NCBI GenBank assembly: GCA_018716795.1
Contig: DVJK01000134.1
Coordinates: 1-13,425 of the forward strand
Source of the DNA: Candidatus Scatomorpha merdipullorum
GTDB lineage: Bacteria > Bacillota > Clostridia > Oscillospirales > Oscillospiraceae
Length of the DNA stretch: 13,425 bases
Reading direction: 5' to 3'
Both the position numbers and the translations under genes were made by a program. The first letter of the stretch is position 1; every line of letters starts with the position of its first letter. The notes under the pieces were generated by a model, which saw only the letters and a program-made list of their open reading frames with translations, did no database searches and had not been told where the DNA came from. Below are positions 1-7,794 of this stretch, one piece after another.

Positions 1-935
1 AACTGCGGCTGCATATCCGTCGGGAAGCCGGGATAGGGCATGGTCTTGATGTTGACCCTGCGGAGCCTGCCCGAGCTCTTGACCACGACGGAGTCCTCAT
101 ACGCGGTGACGCCGACGCCCATCTCGCGCAGCTTGGCGGAGATGCTCTCCAGATGGCGCGGGATGACGTTCTTCACGCGCACCTCGCCGCCGGCGGCGGC
201 GCAGGCGACCATATAGGTCCCGGCCTCTATCTGGTCGGGTATAATCGTGTAGCTCCCGCCGTGGAGGGCGTCCGTGCCGTTGACCTTGACGGAGTCCGTA
301 CCGGCCCCGCGCACGTCCGCGCCCATGGAGTTGAGGAAGTTCGCGAGGTCGACGATGTGCGGCTCCTTGGCGGCGTTCTCGATTATGGTGCGGCCGCGGG
401 CCATGCTGGCCGCGAGGATGATGTTCATCGTCGCGCCGACGCTGACCTTGTCGAGGTAAATCCGCGTGCCGTGGAGCTTGCCGTCTATGGCCTTGGCGTA
501 CACAAAGCCGCCGGAGACGTCCACGTCCGCGCCGAGGGCGGTCATGCCCTTGATGTGCTGGTCTATCGGCCTCACGCCGAAGTTGCAGCCGCCTGGCATG
601 GTGGTCTTGGCCGCGCCGAAGCGGCCGAGCATCGCGCCTATAAGATAATAGCTCGCGCGTATCTTGCGCATGAGGTCGTAGGGCGCGTCCGTATAGCGCA
701 CGTCCGTGCAGTCAATGTCGACCGTGTTGCGGTTGACGAGGCGTATCTTCGCGCCGAGATGCTCGAGGATGGTCATGAGCATGTCCGCGTCGCTTATCTG
801 GGGTATGTTCTCCAGCCGGCAGACGCCGTTGACCATCAGAGCGGCGGGAATTATGGCCACGGCCGCGTTCTTCGCGCCGCTGACCTCAACCTCGCCGTAA
901 AGGGATTTTCCGCCGTGGATTACGTATTTTTCCAA
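1..935 (-). CDS. murA: UDP-N-acetylglucosamine 1-carboxyvinyltransferase MurA, 3' end cut by window
   Basis: Cytoplasmic enolpyruvyl transferase that moves enolpyruvate from PEP to UDP-GlcNAc, the first committed step of peptidoglycan synthesis. The visible 311 codons begin LEKYVIHGGK. They carry the substrate-binding Lys22-Asn23 pair (SGAKNAA), the catalytic, fosfomycin-target Cys at residue 117 in PGGCNFGVRPID (E. coli Cys115), and near the cut end PGFPTDMQPQ with the conserved catalytic Asp. About 110 C-terminal residues should lie outside the window. The start is TTG at 935: a TAG stop lies in frame two codons upstream, no in-frame ATG is close, and an AAGGTG ribosome site sits 6-7 nt before it. 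It follows yycI on the same strand after 172 nt and has its own promoter. The family call is very secure; which MurA paralogue it is cannot be told. Confidence 0.96.
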   Translation of the reverse strand, partial: MEKYVIHGGKSLYGEVEVSGAKNAAVAIIPAALMVNGVCRLENIPQISDADMLMTILEHLGAKIRLVNRNTVDIDCTDVRYTDAPYDLMRKIRASYYLIGAMLGRFGAAKTTMPGGCNFGVRPIDQHIKGMTALGADVDVSGGFVYAKAIDGKLHGTRIYLDKVSVGATMNIILAASMARGRTIIENAAKEPHIVDLANFLNSMGADVRGAGTDSVKVNGTDALHGGSYTIIPDQIEAGTYMVACAAAGGEVRVKNVIPRHLESISAKLREMGVGVTAYEDSVVVKSSGRLRRVNIKTMPYPGFPTDMQPQ

Positions 936-1065
936 TAACTACACCTTCCATTCTCCGCGCCGGCGCGGATATCGGCGCCGTTTCCGGCGGTGACAATTCG
1001 TCGCGGCGGCGTCCGTGCTCCGTTCTCCGGGCGCTCATCGGCGCACCTTGACTATTGTACCTTTA

Positions 1066-1094
1066 ATATTAACACATTGTTTCCAATTATTCAA
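1066..1094 (-). promoter_or_regulatory. Probable sigma-A promoter of murA
   Basis: On the minus strand, TTGAAT (1089-1094), a 17 nt spacer and TAATAT (1066-1071), in a locally AT-rich stretch between the yycI stop and murA. Transcription would begin near 1059, giving a leader of about 120 nt before the TTG start. The leader is GC-rich and can form a small hairpin closed by a GAAA loop (CGCCG/CGGCG) and a CCGCGCC/GGCGCGG palindrome. I see no U-run terminator. Function is inferred from the consensus match. Confidence 0.6.
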
Positions 1095-1107
1095 GCCGCT
1101 TATTCGC

Positions 1108-1941
1108 TCAGGTGACCGTCTCCTGAAGGCCGGTGACGGCGTTTATGAAGAACTCGCCCGTGTCGGTCTCGATACGCCAGACGGGCGTGAGCGTGGCCTC
1201 GCCCGCGGCATTGGCCTGCATGTTATAGCAGAGCTCCAGCTCGTCCAGGCTCGAGCAGACGTGCCCGTTTTCGAGCACGAGCGACAAAAAGCGCGTGAGC
1301 ACGGTCGGCACGTCTATGAGCTCCTGCTGCCGCTCGCCGGTGACCGTGTCCAGCACGCGGGTGCCGTACACGCCCAGGAGCTCGCCGTCGGCGAAGGTGA
1401 AGCTCAGCACGCAGTTTATGACGCGCACGCCGTCGTAGGAGCAGCACAGCTCCAGCGTGCCCTCGTCGGAGTCCTCGTCCAGGTTGAGGCTGACGGGCTC
1501 GCTGACCGTCCGGAGGCCGAGGCTCCTCGCGAAGTCGCGGGCGCAGCCCGTGAGGTCGCCGCGCGCGGAGTATTCGCCGGAGTGGAGGTTCATCTCCACG
1601 CCGCCGGTGCCGCGGAAGCCCGCCTCGCCCCTCGAGCCGAAGTAGAGCAGGATGTTGCCGCCCTGGTCGGAGACGGCGGCGTTGCCGAGGACGTTGGTCA
1701 CCATGCGCTCCTCATGCTCGGTGTCTCGCGCGAGGCTGAGGGTTTCAATCTCCCGCTCGGAGAGGTCGACGTCCTCCGCGACGGAGATGCCGTTCTCGGC
1801 CAGGAGCTGCACCGCGCCCTCCACGGCCCCGCTGCGCTGGGCCCGCTCGCGGAGCGTATCGCTTACAAACACGCTCAGGAGTATGGCGTTTACAATCAGC
1901 AGGACGAGGATTATGAAGTTTTTGACTTTGACAGAATCCAT
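1108..1941 (-). CDS. yycI: YycI-like (WalI) membrane-anchored regulator of WalK
   Basis: 277-residue protein with a short cytoplasmic N-terminus, one membrane helix at about residues 8-27, and an extracellular remainder. The C-terminus (PVWRIETDTGEFFINAVTG) resembles the YycI family ending. In Bacillus and Staphylococcus, YycH and YycI bind the WalK kinase through their membrane helices and tune its activity; the sign of the effect differs between species. It begins 9 nt after the yycH stop, so it is almost certainly co-transcribed, with a weak AAGG ribosome site upstream of the ATG. Overall similarity is low, as is usual for this family, so the call rests on topology, the C-terminal motif and position in the wal operon. 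Confidence 0.8.
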   Translation of the reverse strand: MDSVKVKNFIILVLLIVNAILLSVFVSDTLRERAQRSGAVEGAVQLLAENGISVAEDVDLSEREIETLSLARDTEHEERMVTNVLGNAAVSDQGGNILLYFGSRGEAGFRGTGGVEMNLHSGEYSARGDLTGCARDFARSLGLRTVSEPVSLNLDEDSDEGTLELCCSYDGVRVINCVLSFTFADGELLGVYGTRVLDTVTGERQQELIDVPTVLTRFLSLVLENGHVCSSLDELELCYNMQANAAGEATLTPVWRIETDTGEFFINAVTGLQETVT

Positions 1942-1950
1942 ATGCCAACC

Positions 1951-3243
1951 TTAAATCGTGAGCCAGCAGGCGCTGACCGCGCCGGAGGCGTCCAGATAGC
2001 ACAGCCGCGGCTCCCCTCCGCCGGAGGCGCGCACCACGGCGGCGTTGAGGCGCGAGGGCAGCGGCCGCTCCGCCGCGCCGGTGTACCCGTAGCCGCGGAA
2101 GGCAATGTCCGCCGAGGTTAGAACACCGCCCGAAAGCTTGAATTCCGCGGCGTATTCCCGCCCGGCGAGGCTGACGGGCAGGCCGTCCACGACGTAGTCG
2201 TAGCGCAGGGTGTATTCTCCCGTCGAGCCGTCGAGGTAGATGTACGAAAGCCGAAGCTCCGCGACGCCGCTCTCAAGCCCGGCGCTCCCGGCGAGGATGC
2301 GCCGCGTGAGCTCCACGGCGTCCGACGGGCTTATCGGGGACGAGCCCTCGAGCGCGGAGCGGTTCGTGTACCGCAGCACGCCGTCGAAGCCGAGGCGGAG
2401 CGTGGCCTCGCCCTCGACGTAGACGAGGCTTCCGTCGGCCTCGGGGTAGTCGCGGACGAGGTTGGAGTTCATGCCCAGCACCGCGAGCAGCTGCTGCTCG
2501 CTCACGCGGGACATGGAGTTCTCCGCCGTCAGGGCGTGGACCTCGACGGGCTCGGAGACGACGACGAAGTACGGGTCCACCCCGTCGAACTCCGGCGCGA
2601 GCTCGAAGACGAAGCGCGCCCCGTCCGGCTCGCTCTCCGATACGCGGCCGGCGAGCTCGGAGTAGCTGAGCTCGGTGGTGCAGCGGTAGGCCGCGCGGTG
2701 GGAGCGCTCGCGCATATAGTAAAGCGTGACCTCCCCGTCCGAAAGCGAGAGGCAGAGCCTCCTGGCGCTGTGCCCGGCGGCGGAGGAGTCCATCTCCGAG
2801 CCGAGCCAGATGGCGAAGCTGGAGAGCTGGCAGTCGGTGTAGTAGTCAAAATATACGCCCGGGCCGGATACGGCCTGCTCCCAGGCCTCGAGGCTGACCT
2901 CCTCCGGCTCTCCCGCCGAGCCCAGGGCCTCGGCCAGGGCGGCGGAATAGCGCGCGTTGAACTCCTCGAGCTCGCGCGAGGAGTACATGGCCGCGGCGTG
3001 GACGCCCTCCTCGGGCGTGGCCACGACGCAGAGCGGCTGCGCCGCGGCGGAATATTCCCGCTCGGACGAGGCCTCGCCGCGAAGCGCGTCGGCGTAGGGG
3101 CTTATGCTGCCGTCCAGGCTGAATCCCGCGCGGCCGAAGGCCAGGAGCATCGCGCTCACCGCGAGCGCGGCAATGACGAGGCTCTGCACGCAGCCTATGG
3201 CGCGGCGCGAGGGCCTGAAGCGCGAAAAATCAAACTTACGCAT
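1951..3243 (-). CDS. yycH: YycH-like (WalH) membrane-anchored regulator of WalK
   Basis: 430-residue protein with a basic N-terminus (RKFDFSRFRPSRRA), a single membrane helix at about residues 18-40, and a large extracellular part without catalytic motifs that I recognise. It is the third gene of the wal operon: its ATG overlaps the walK stop by 8 nt, which suggests translational coupling, and yycI follows after 9 nt. In characterised Firmicutes the YycH and YycI extracellular domains dimerise and control WalK. Sequence conservation is weak, so the name depends mainly on size, topology and gene order. Confidence 0.78.
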   Translation of the reverse strand: MRKFDFSRFRPSRRAIGCVQSLVIAALAVSAMLLAFGRAGFSLDGSISPYADALRGEASSEREYSAAAQPLCVVATPEEGVHAAAMYSSRELEEFNARYSAALAEALGSAGEPEEVSLEAWEQAVSGPGVYFDYYTDCQLSSFAIWLGSEMDSSAAGHSARRLCLSLSDGEVTLYYMRERSHRAAYRCTTELSYSELAGRVSESEPDGARFVFELAPEFDGVDPYFVVVSEPVEVHALTAENSMSRVSEQQLLAVLGMNSNLVRDYPEADGSLVYVEGEATLRLGFDGVLRYTNRSALEGSSPISPSDAVELTRRILAGSAGLESGVAELRLSYIYLDGSTGEYTLRYDYVVDGLPVSLAGREYAAEFKLSGGVLTSADIAFRGYGYTGAAERPLPSRLNAAVVRASGGGEPRLCYLDASGAVSACWLTI

Positions 3244-4675
3244 CGCTCGGCCCCTCCACGGGCAGCCAGACGGTGATGGTGGTGCCGCTGCCGAGGCGGC
3301 TCTTGAGATCTATCCGCCCTCCGTGGCGCACGACTATCTCCTGGGCTATCGAGAGGCCCAGGCCCGTGCCGCCGCTCTCGCGCGAGCGGGCCTTGTCCAC
3401 GCGGTAGAAGCGGTCGAAGACCTTCTGCACGTCCTCCTTGGGTATGCCTATGCCGTTATCCTTGACCGAGCACCAGACCTCCCCTCCGCGCACCCCGGCC
3501 TTTATCGAGATGCGCCCGCCGTCCTTCGTGTACTTTATCGCGTTGGAGGCCATGTTCATAAGCACCTGCTCGACGCGCGCCTTGTCGCCGCGTATGCGCG
3601 GGATGCCCGGCTCTATCTCCGCGGTGAACTCGTGGTGGTGCGCCTGCGCCTCCATGCGCACGGCGTTGTACACGTCGCGCACCGAGGTCTCGAAGGAGAA
3701 CTCGTCGAAGGAGAACTCGAAGCTGCCCGCGTCGAAGCGCGAGAGCGTCAGCAGGTCCTGCACTATCTTCGTCATGCGGTCGGACTCGTTGAGGATGACG
3801 TTCAGGAACTTCTCCCTCGTCTCCGGCGGGATGTCCGGGTCGTGGGCCAGGGTCTCGGCGTAGCTCTTGACGCCGGTTATGGGCGTGCGCAGCTCGTGCG
3901 AGACGTTGGCCACGAACTCGCGGCGCATCTGCTCGCTGCGCTTGAGGTCGTCGAGCGTGTCCTCGAGCTGGACGGCCATGTCGTTGAAGGTGCGCGTGAG
4001 GACGCCTATCTCGTCCTTGGAGGTGTTCGCGACCTTGTCCGTGAAGTCGCCGGAGGCGACCTTCTCGGCGGCGTGCGTCAGCTCCTGGATGGGCGCAATC
4101 ATCGTCTTGGCGAGCAGCAGGCTCAAAAAGACGGAAATCACCAGGCCGACGGCCAGAGCCTCGACGATTATGAGCAGCAGCTGGTCGTTCAGGCTGCGCA
4201 TGGTCTCGCGGTTGTCGATGATGTAGATTATATAGTCCGAATCCCCTCCCTCAACGGGCAGGGCGAGGTCCATATAGTCGGCGTTGGGGTCGCTGGCGTC
4301 GCCGCTCTCCCCGCCGAGGGCGGTGACGATATTGGGCGTTATCTCCACGCCGTTTTCCATCGTGACGCTGCCCGCAAGCCAGTCGCCGGTCGCGCCGTCG
4401 AGGATGTGGTAGTTCCTCGTGCCGCGGTCGATGCCCAGGCGGCCGGCGTAGACGCCGAGGATTTCGCTCATGTAGGCCGGGCTGTCGTCCGCGGCGGCCT
4501 CGCGCAGGGCGACGGCCACCTCGTTGTCCGCAAAGACCTCGGACATATTGTCGTAGAAGTCGTTCAGGTAAAAGCTGCGCACTCCCCTAGTCAGAAACAC
4601 GCCCGCGACAAGCATGAGCACGATGATAAGGAAGAGGATTATAAGCACCAGCTTCGTGTACAGGCTTCGGTTCAT
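3236..4675 (-). CDS. walK: Sensor histidine kinase WalK (YycG)
   Basis: 479-residue membrane kinase that phosphorylates WalR to control cell wall hydrolases and division-linked envelope genes. Membrane helix 1 is at about 8-29, an extracellular sensor at 30-165, helix 2 at about 166-188, then a HAMP linker (about 189-241). The HisKA H-box FVANVSHELRTP has His260 as phosphoacceptor. The ATPase domain has an N-box (NMASNAIKYT, about 374-383), G1 DNGIGI (406-411) and G2 GTGLGL (436-441). HAMP runs almost directly into HisKA, so the cytoplasmic PAS domain of Bacillus WalK (about 610 residues) is absent. It lies 10 nt after walR and overlaps yycH by 8 nt. The name WalK rather than a PhoR-type kinase relies on the neighbouring walR, yycH and yycI. 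Confidence 0.92.
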   Translation of the reverse strand: MNRSLYTKLVLIILFLIIVLMLVAGVFLTRGVRSFYLNDFYDNMSEVFADNEVAVALREAAADDSPAYMSEILGVYAGRLGIDRGTRNYHILDGATGDWLAGSVTMENGVEITPNIVTALGGESGDASDPNADYMDLALPVEGGDSDYIIYIIDNRETMRSLNDQLLLIIVEALAVGLVISVFLSLLLAKTMIAPIQELTHAAEKVASGDFTDKVANTSKDEIGVLTRTFNDMAVQLEDTLDDLKRSEQMRREFVANVSHELRTPITGVKSYAETLAHDPDIPPETREKFLNVILNESDRMTKIVQDLLTLSRFDAGSFEFSFDEFSFETSVRDVYNAVRMEAQAHHHEFTAEIEPGIPRIRGDKARVEQVLMNMASNAIKYTKDGGRISIKAGVRGGEVWCSVKDNGIGIPKEDVQKVFDRFYRVDKARSRESGGTGLGLSIAQEIVVRHGGRIDLKSRLGSGTTITVWLPVEGPSDA

Positions 4676-4685
4676 ATCCGGCTCC

Positions 4686-5381
4686 TCAGTCGGCGAAGTA
4701 GTAGCCCGCGCCGCGCTTCGTCATGACGTACTGCGGCTCGGAGGGGTTGTCCTCCAGCTTCTCGCGCAGGCGGCGCACGGCGACGTCCACGGCGCGCAGG
4801 TCGCCGAAGTAGTCGTACTGCCAGACGGCGGCCATGAGCTCCTCCCTGCTCACGACGCGGCCCGGCCGCTCCGCGAGGAACTTCAAAAGCTCATACTCGC
4901 GCTGCGTGAGCTCGAGCTCCCGCCCGTCCTTTATGACCGCGCGGCGGGCGCAGTCGATTATGAGGTCGCGGGCGCGCAGGACGTCGTCGCCCGGGCCCGG
5001 CTGCTGCGGCGCCATGCTGGCCGCGCGGCGCATGTTCGTGCGCACGCGGGCGATGAGCTCGCGCATGGAGAAGGGCTTGGTTATGTAGTCGTCCGCGCCC
5101 AGCTCGAGGCCGAAGACCTTGTCCGTCTCCTCCTCGCGGGCGGTTATCATGATGATGGGCACGTTGTTGCCCTCGGCGCGCAGAGTCCGGCAGACCTCGA
5201 AGCCGTCCATCTCGGGCAGCATGACGTCGAGCAGTATGACGTCCGGATCCTCGCTGCGCGCCAGGCGGAGTCCCTCCGCGCCGTCGTAGGCGCAGACGAC
5301 CCTCGTGCCGTCCTTTTCGAGGTTATACCTGAGTATGTCGACGATAGAGCGCTCGTCGTCAACTATCAGAACTTTTCCCAT
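4686..5381 (-). CDS. walR: Response regulator WalR (YycF)
   Basis: 231-residue OmpR/PhoB-type regulator. The receiver domain (1-120) has the acidic pocket Asp8-Asp9, phosphoacceptor Asp52 (LLDVMLPEMDG), Thr80 and Lys102. Thr101, immediately before that Lys, matches the residue that PrkC phosphorylates in B. subtilis WalR. The winged-helix DNA-binding domain occupies about 133-231, with the recognition-helix region RAVDVAVRRLREKLEDNP and the terminal hairpin TKRGAGYYF. A GGAGG site lies 7 nt before the ATG, inside the 3' end of the upstream NUDIX gene, which overlaps it by 16 nt. walK follows after 10 nt. Its expected targets are autolysin and wall-metabolism genes. No WalR box was identified in this window. 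Confidence 0.95.
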   Translation of the reverse strand: MGKVLIVDDERSIVDILRYNLEKDGTRVVCAYDGAEGLRLARSEDPDVILLDVMLPEMDGFEVCRTLRAEGNNVPIIMITAREEETDKVFGLELGADDYITKPFSMRELIARVRTNMRRAASMAPQQPGPGDDVLRARDLIIDCARRAVIKDGRELELTQREYELLKFLAERPGRVVSREELMAAVWQYDYFGDLRAVDVAVRRLREKLEDNPSEPQYVMTKRGAGYYFAD

Positions 5382-5917
5382 CCTTCAGCCTCCAGAAAGC
5401 GCCGCGCCTTGAGCACGGCAATTATGGTTTTTGCGTCGTCCAGCTCGCCGTTCATGGCCATCTCCGTGAGCATGCCGAGCGAGTGCGCCTCGACGTTCAG
5501 GAACTCGCCGCTGTCCGGGTGCGCCGCGCCGTGCTCGAGCTCAAGCGCGAGGTAGAGGTGCAGCACCTCGGTCGAAAAGCCCGGCGAGGTGCAGCAGGAG
5601 CCGAGGTCCACCATGCGCCCGGCGGTGAGGCCCGTCTCCTCGCTCAGCTCGCGCACGGCGGCGGGCAGAGGGATTTCGCCCTTCTCGAGCTTGCCGGCGG
5701 GGATTTCAAGCATCTCGCGGCCCATGGGGTAGCGGTACTGCCTCACGCACCAGACCGTGCCGTCCTTCTCGACGGGGATGACGCCCACGCCGCCCGGATG
5801 CTCCACAACCTCGCGGCGGACAATCCTGCCGTCCACAAGCTCCGCGCGGTCGAGCCGGACGTCGACTATAACTCCGTGATACGGCGTTTCGCCGTCTATA
5901 CGCTTTTCAATGGCCAT
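5366..5917 (-). CDS. NUDIX hydrolase, ADP-ribose pyrophosphatase type
   Basis: 183-residue soluble enzyme expected to split ADP-ribose into AMP and ribose 5-phosphate, using divalent metal. The complete Nudix box GX5EX7REUXEEXGU is seen at about residues 75-97 (G-KLEKG-E through REL-S-EE-T-GL). A Pro in SPGFSTE about 14 residues after the box is typical of the ADP-ribose subfamily. N-terminal beta strands and the PxxREMLEIPAGK segment also match this group. It is the first gene of the minus-strand operon and overlaps walR by 16 nt, so it is translated together with the regulator. A GGGAGG site lies 6-7 nt before the ATG. Substrate is inferred from the motif; another nucleoside diphosphate derivative remains possible. 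Confidence 0.92.
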   Translation of the reverse strand: MAIEKRIDGETPYHGVIVDVRLDRAELVDGRIVRREVVEHPGGVGVIPVEKDGTVWCVRQYRYPMGREMLEIPAGKLEKGEIPLPAAVRELSEETGLTAGRMVDLGSCCTSPGFSTEVLHLYLALELEHGAAHPDSGEFLNVEAHSLGMLTEMAMNGELDDAKTIIAVLKARRFLEAEGWEKF

Positions 5918-5951
5918 TGCGATGCCTCCCGAAAACTTTACTGGCCCCTAC

Positions 5952-5980
5952 ATAATATCACATATTCCTCCGCATTTCCA
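5952..5980 (-). promoter_or_regulatory. Probable promoter of the NUDIX-walRK-yycHI operon
   Basis: On the minus strand, an extended -10 (TGA before TATTAT, 5952-5957) lies 17 nt from a weak -35 TGGAAA (5975-5980). The site is about 35-60 nt before the NUDIX ATG, in the 166-nt divergent gap facing smpB. It is the only good candidate for the whole operon. Assignment is by consensus only. Confidence 0.55.
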
Positions 5981-6058
5981 GCCCCATTGCTCTCGCCGCC
6001 CCAAAAACTGAAACGCAATTGTAACGCATGGGCGGTTTATTTTTCTCGGGCGCTGTGT

Positions 6059-6064
6059 TATACT
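6059..6064 (+). promoter_or_regulatory. Probable extended -10 element of the smpB promoter
   Basis: TATACT preceded by TGT gives an extended -10. At 17 nt upstream only a poor TTTATT hexamer is found, so the promoter would depend on the TG motif. The predicted start near 6071 leaves a leader of about 28 nt carrying the GGAGG site. It may drive smpB and the two genes behind it. Confidence 0.5.
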
Positions 6065-6098
6065 TAGGCGGAATGAGATTACTGTGGAGGTATGTGTC

Positions 6099-6563
6099 GT
6101 GGCGCGCGCTGTCGGAATAAAACAAATTGCGCAGAACCGCAAGGCGTTCCACAATTACTTCGTGCTTGAACGCTATGAGGCCGGGATAGAGCTCTTCGGC
6201 ACCGAGGTCAAGAGCATACGCGGCGGCGGAGTGAACCTCAAGGATTCCTTCTGCACCGTCAAGGACGGAGAGCTCTTCGCCCGCGGGCTGAGGATAAGCC
6301 CCTACGAAAAGGGCAACATCTTCAACCGCGATCCCCTGCGCCCCAAGCGCCTGCTCATGCACAAGCGGGAGATTCAAAAGCTCAACGCCCGCGTCATGCA
6401 GGACGGCGTGGCGCTCGTGCCCCTCTCGCTCTACTTCAAGGACGGGCGCGTCAAGCTCGAGCTCGGCCTGTGCAAGGGCAAAAAGCTCCACGACAAGCGC
6501 GACGCCGAGGCGGAACGCCAGGCCAAGCGCGATATGGATCGGGCGATGCGCGAAAAGTACTAG
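6099..6563 (+). CDS. smpB: SsrA-binding protein SmpB
   Basis: 154-residue protein that binds the tRNA-like domain of tmRNA, carries it into the empty A site of stalled ribosomes and mimics the missing codon-anticodon stem. Family motifs are in order: AQNRKAFHNYFVLERYEAGI, LFGTEVKSIR, VNLKDSFC, SPYEKGNIFNRDPLRPKRLLMHKREI and the basic C-terminal tail LGLCKGKKLHDKRDAEAERQAKRD that enters the decoding site. I chose the GTG at 6099, which gives MARAVGIKQIAQNRKA and has GGAGG 8 nt upstream; an in-frame GTG at 6084 lies before that ribosome site and is unlikely. The length is normal. Its RNA partner ssrA lies 2 kb downstream on the same strand. Confidence 0.96.
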   Translation: MARAVGIKQIAQNRKAFHNYFVLERYEAGIELFGTEVKSIRGGGVNLKDSFCTVKDGELFARGLRISPYEKGNIFNRDPLRPKRLLMHKREIQKLNARVMQDGVALVPLSLYFKDGRVKLELGLCKGKKLHDKRDAEAERQAKRDMDRAMREKY

Positions 6564-6573
6564 GAGGTCGACC

Positions 6574-7776
6574 ATGAAAAAGCTGTTTTCCCTGATACTT
6601 GCCGGGACGCTGGCCCTCTCCCTCTGCGTCGCCGCCCACGCCGACGGCACGCTGACGGACGTGACGCCGGGCAGCTGGTACTATAACGAGGTCAGCGAGA
6701 TGGTCGCCGCCGGGTACATCGACGGCTATGAGGACGGCACCTTCGGCCCCGAGCGCACCGTGACCGTCATCGAGGCCGTGACCATGACCGCGCGCATGAC
6801 GGGCGCGCCCGTCGGCGAGGCCGACGGCTTCTGGGGCGGGCTTCAGCTTGAGTACGCATACCAGTCCGGCTGGATAAGCGAAAGCGACGTCGCGCCCAAC
6901 GCGCCGGAGACTCCCGTAACCCGCGAGCTGGCCAGCAAGATTGTCGCCGCGGCCCTCGGCCTCGGCTATCCCGCGGGGACCGAGCTCCCCTTTTCCGATG
7001 CGGACAGCGTCGGCGAGTCCTATAAGGGCAGCGTGCTCGCGCTCTACTCCGCGGGGCTCCTGAACGGCTATGAGGACGGCACGCTCCGCCCGCAGGACAC
7101 CCTGACCAGGGCCCAGGCGGCCTCCCTGCTCTACCGCGCCGTACACATGGGCGACGGAAGCGGCGGCGGGCTCATCTCCGCCGCGGGCTATGCCCCGTCC
7201 GAGATTATAAACTACTTCTGCGACGTCGCCCTCGGCGCCGAATACGGCGAGACCGACGAGGTCGTGATACGCTGGGGCGAGCCCGTGCGCTACCACATCG
7301 GCGCCGGCGCCACCGAGGCCGACCTCCAGCAGATATACTCACTCATCGACGCGCTCAACAAGGTGCCCGGCTTCCCCGGCTTCGTGCCCGCCGCCTCCGC
7401 GGAGGACGCCTCGCTGACCGTCAGCTTTGTCGACACCGCGGGTATGGAGGCCGCCGCCGGCGACAGCTTTAACGGCTATGTCACGCTCCGCTGGGCGCTC
7501 GACGGCTACGGCATCGTCAGCGGGCAGATATACTACAATACCGAGCTCGACCAGGGCGAGCGCAACGCGGTCATTGTCGAGGAGCTGGTGCAGTCCCTCG
7601 GCCTGCTCAACGACACATACGACCACCCCGAGAGCATCTTCTACCAGTACCACACCGACACCTCCTGGCCCACCACCCTCGACTGGGCCGTTATACAGCT
7701 GCTGTACAGCGACGGACTCACGCCCGGCATGGACGAGCAGGCGGTCCGCGCCGCTGCCGAGCAGCTTGTAAGATAA
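6574..7776 (+). CDS. Exported SLH-domain protein with DUF2927-like C-terminal region
   Basis: 400 residues. A signal peptide (MKKLFSLILAGTLALSL...) has a likely cleavage after AHA at residue 23. Three S-layer homology repeats follow: about 27-78 (WYYNEV...GYIDGYEDGTFGPERTVT), a diverged one at about 82-132, and about 140-192 (GLLNGYEDGTLRPQDTLTRAQ). SLH repeats bind pyruvylated secondary wall polymers, so the protein should sit on the cell wall. The C-terminal region (about 205-395) has EELVQSLGLLND at 336-347, recalling DUF2927 proteins; this family match is from memory. No HExxH zinc motif is seen, so I claim no enzymatic activity. AGGAGG precedes the ATG, 10 nt after the smpB stop, and the cyclophilin gene follows closely, so the three may be one transcript. 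Confidence 0.88.
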   Translation: MKKLFSLILAGTLALSLCVAAHADGTLTDVTPGSWYYNEVSEMVAAGYIDGYEDGTFGPERTVTVIEAVTMTARMTGAPVGEADGFWGGLQLEYAYQSGWISESDVAPNAPETPVTRELASKIVAAALGLGYPAGTELPFSDADSVGESYKGSVLALYSAGLLNGYEDGTLRPQDTLTRAQAASLLYRAVHMGDGSGGGLISAAGYAPSEIINYFCDVALGAEYGETDEVVIRWGEPVRYHIGAGATEADLQQIYSLIDALNKVPGFPGFVPAASAEDASLTVSFVDTAGMEAAAGDSFNGYVTLRWALDGYGIVSGQIYYNTELDQGERNAVIVEELVQSLGLLNDTYDHPESIFYQYHTDTSWPTTLDWAVIQLLYSDGLTPGMDEQAVRAAAEQLVR

Positions 7777-7794
7777 AAAGAAAGGATGATAAAC

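Noticed and set aside
153..938. 261-residue open frame on the plus strand
   Set aside because: It is the complement of murA, whose minus-strand translation shows the catalytic Cys, Lys22-Asn23 and PGFPTDMQ motifs.
3104..4726. 540-residue open frame on the plus strand opposite yycH and walK
   Set aside because: It lies antisense to walK, which has all kinase motifs. Its translation is the low-complexity Ala/Val/His/Asp pattern typical of the reverse of a GC-rich gene.
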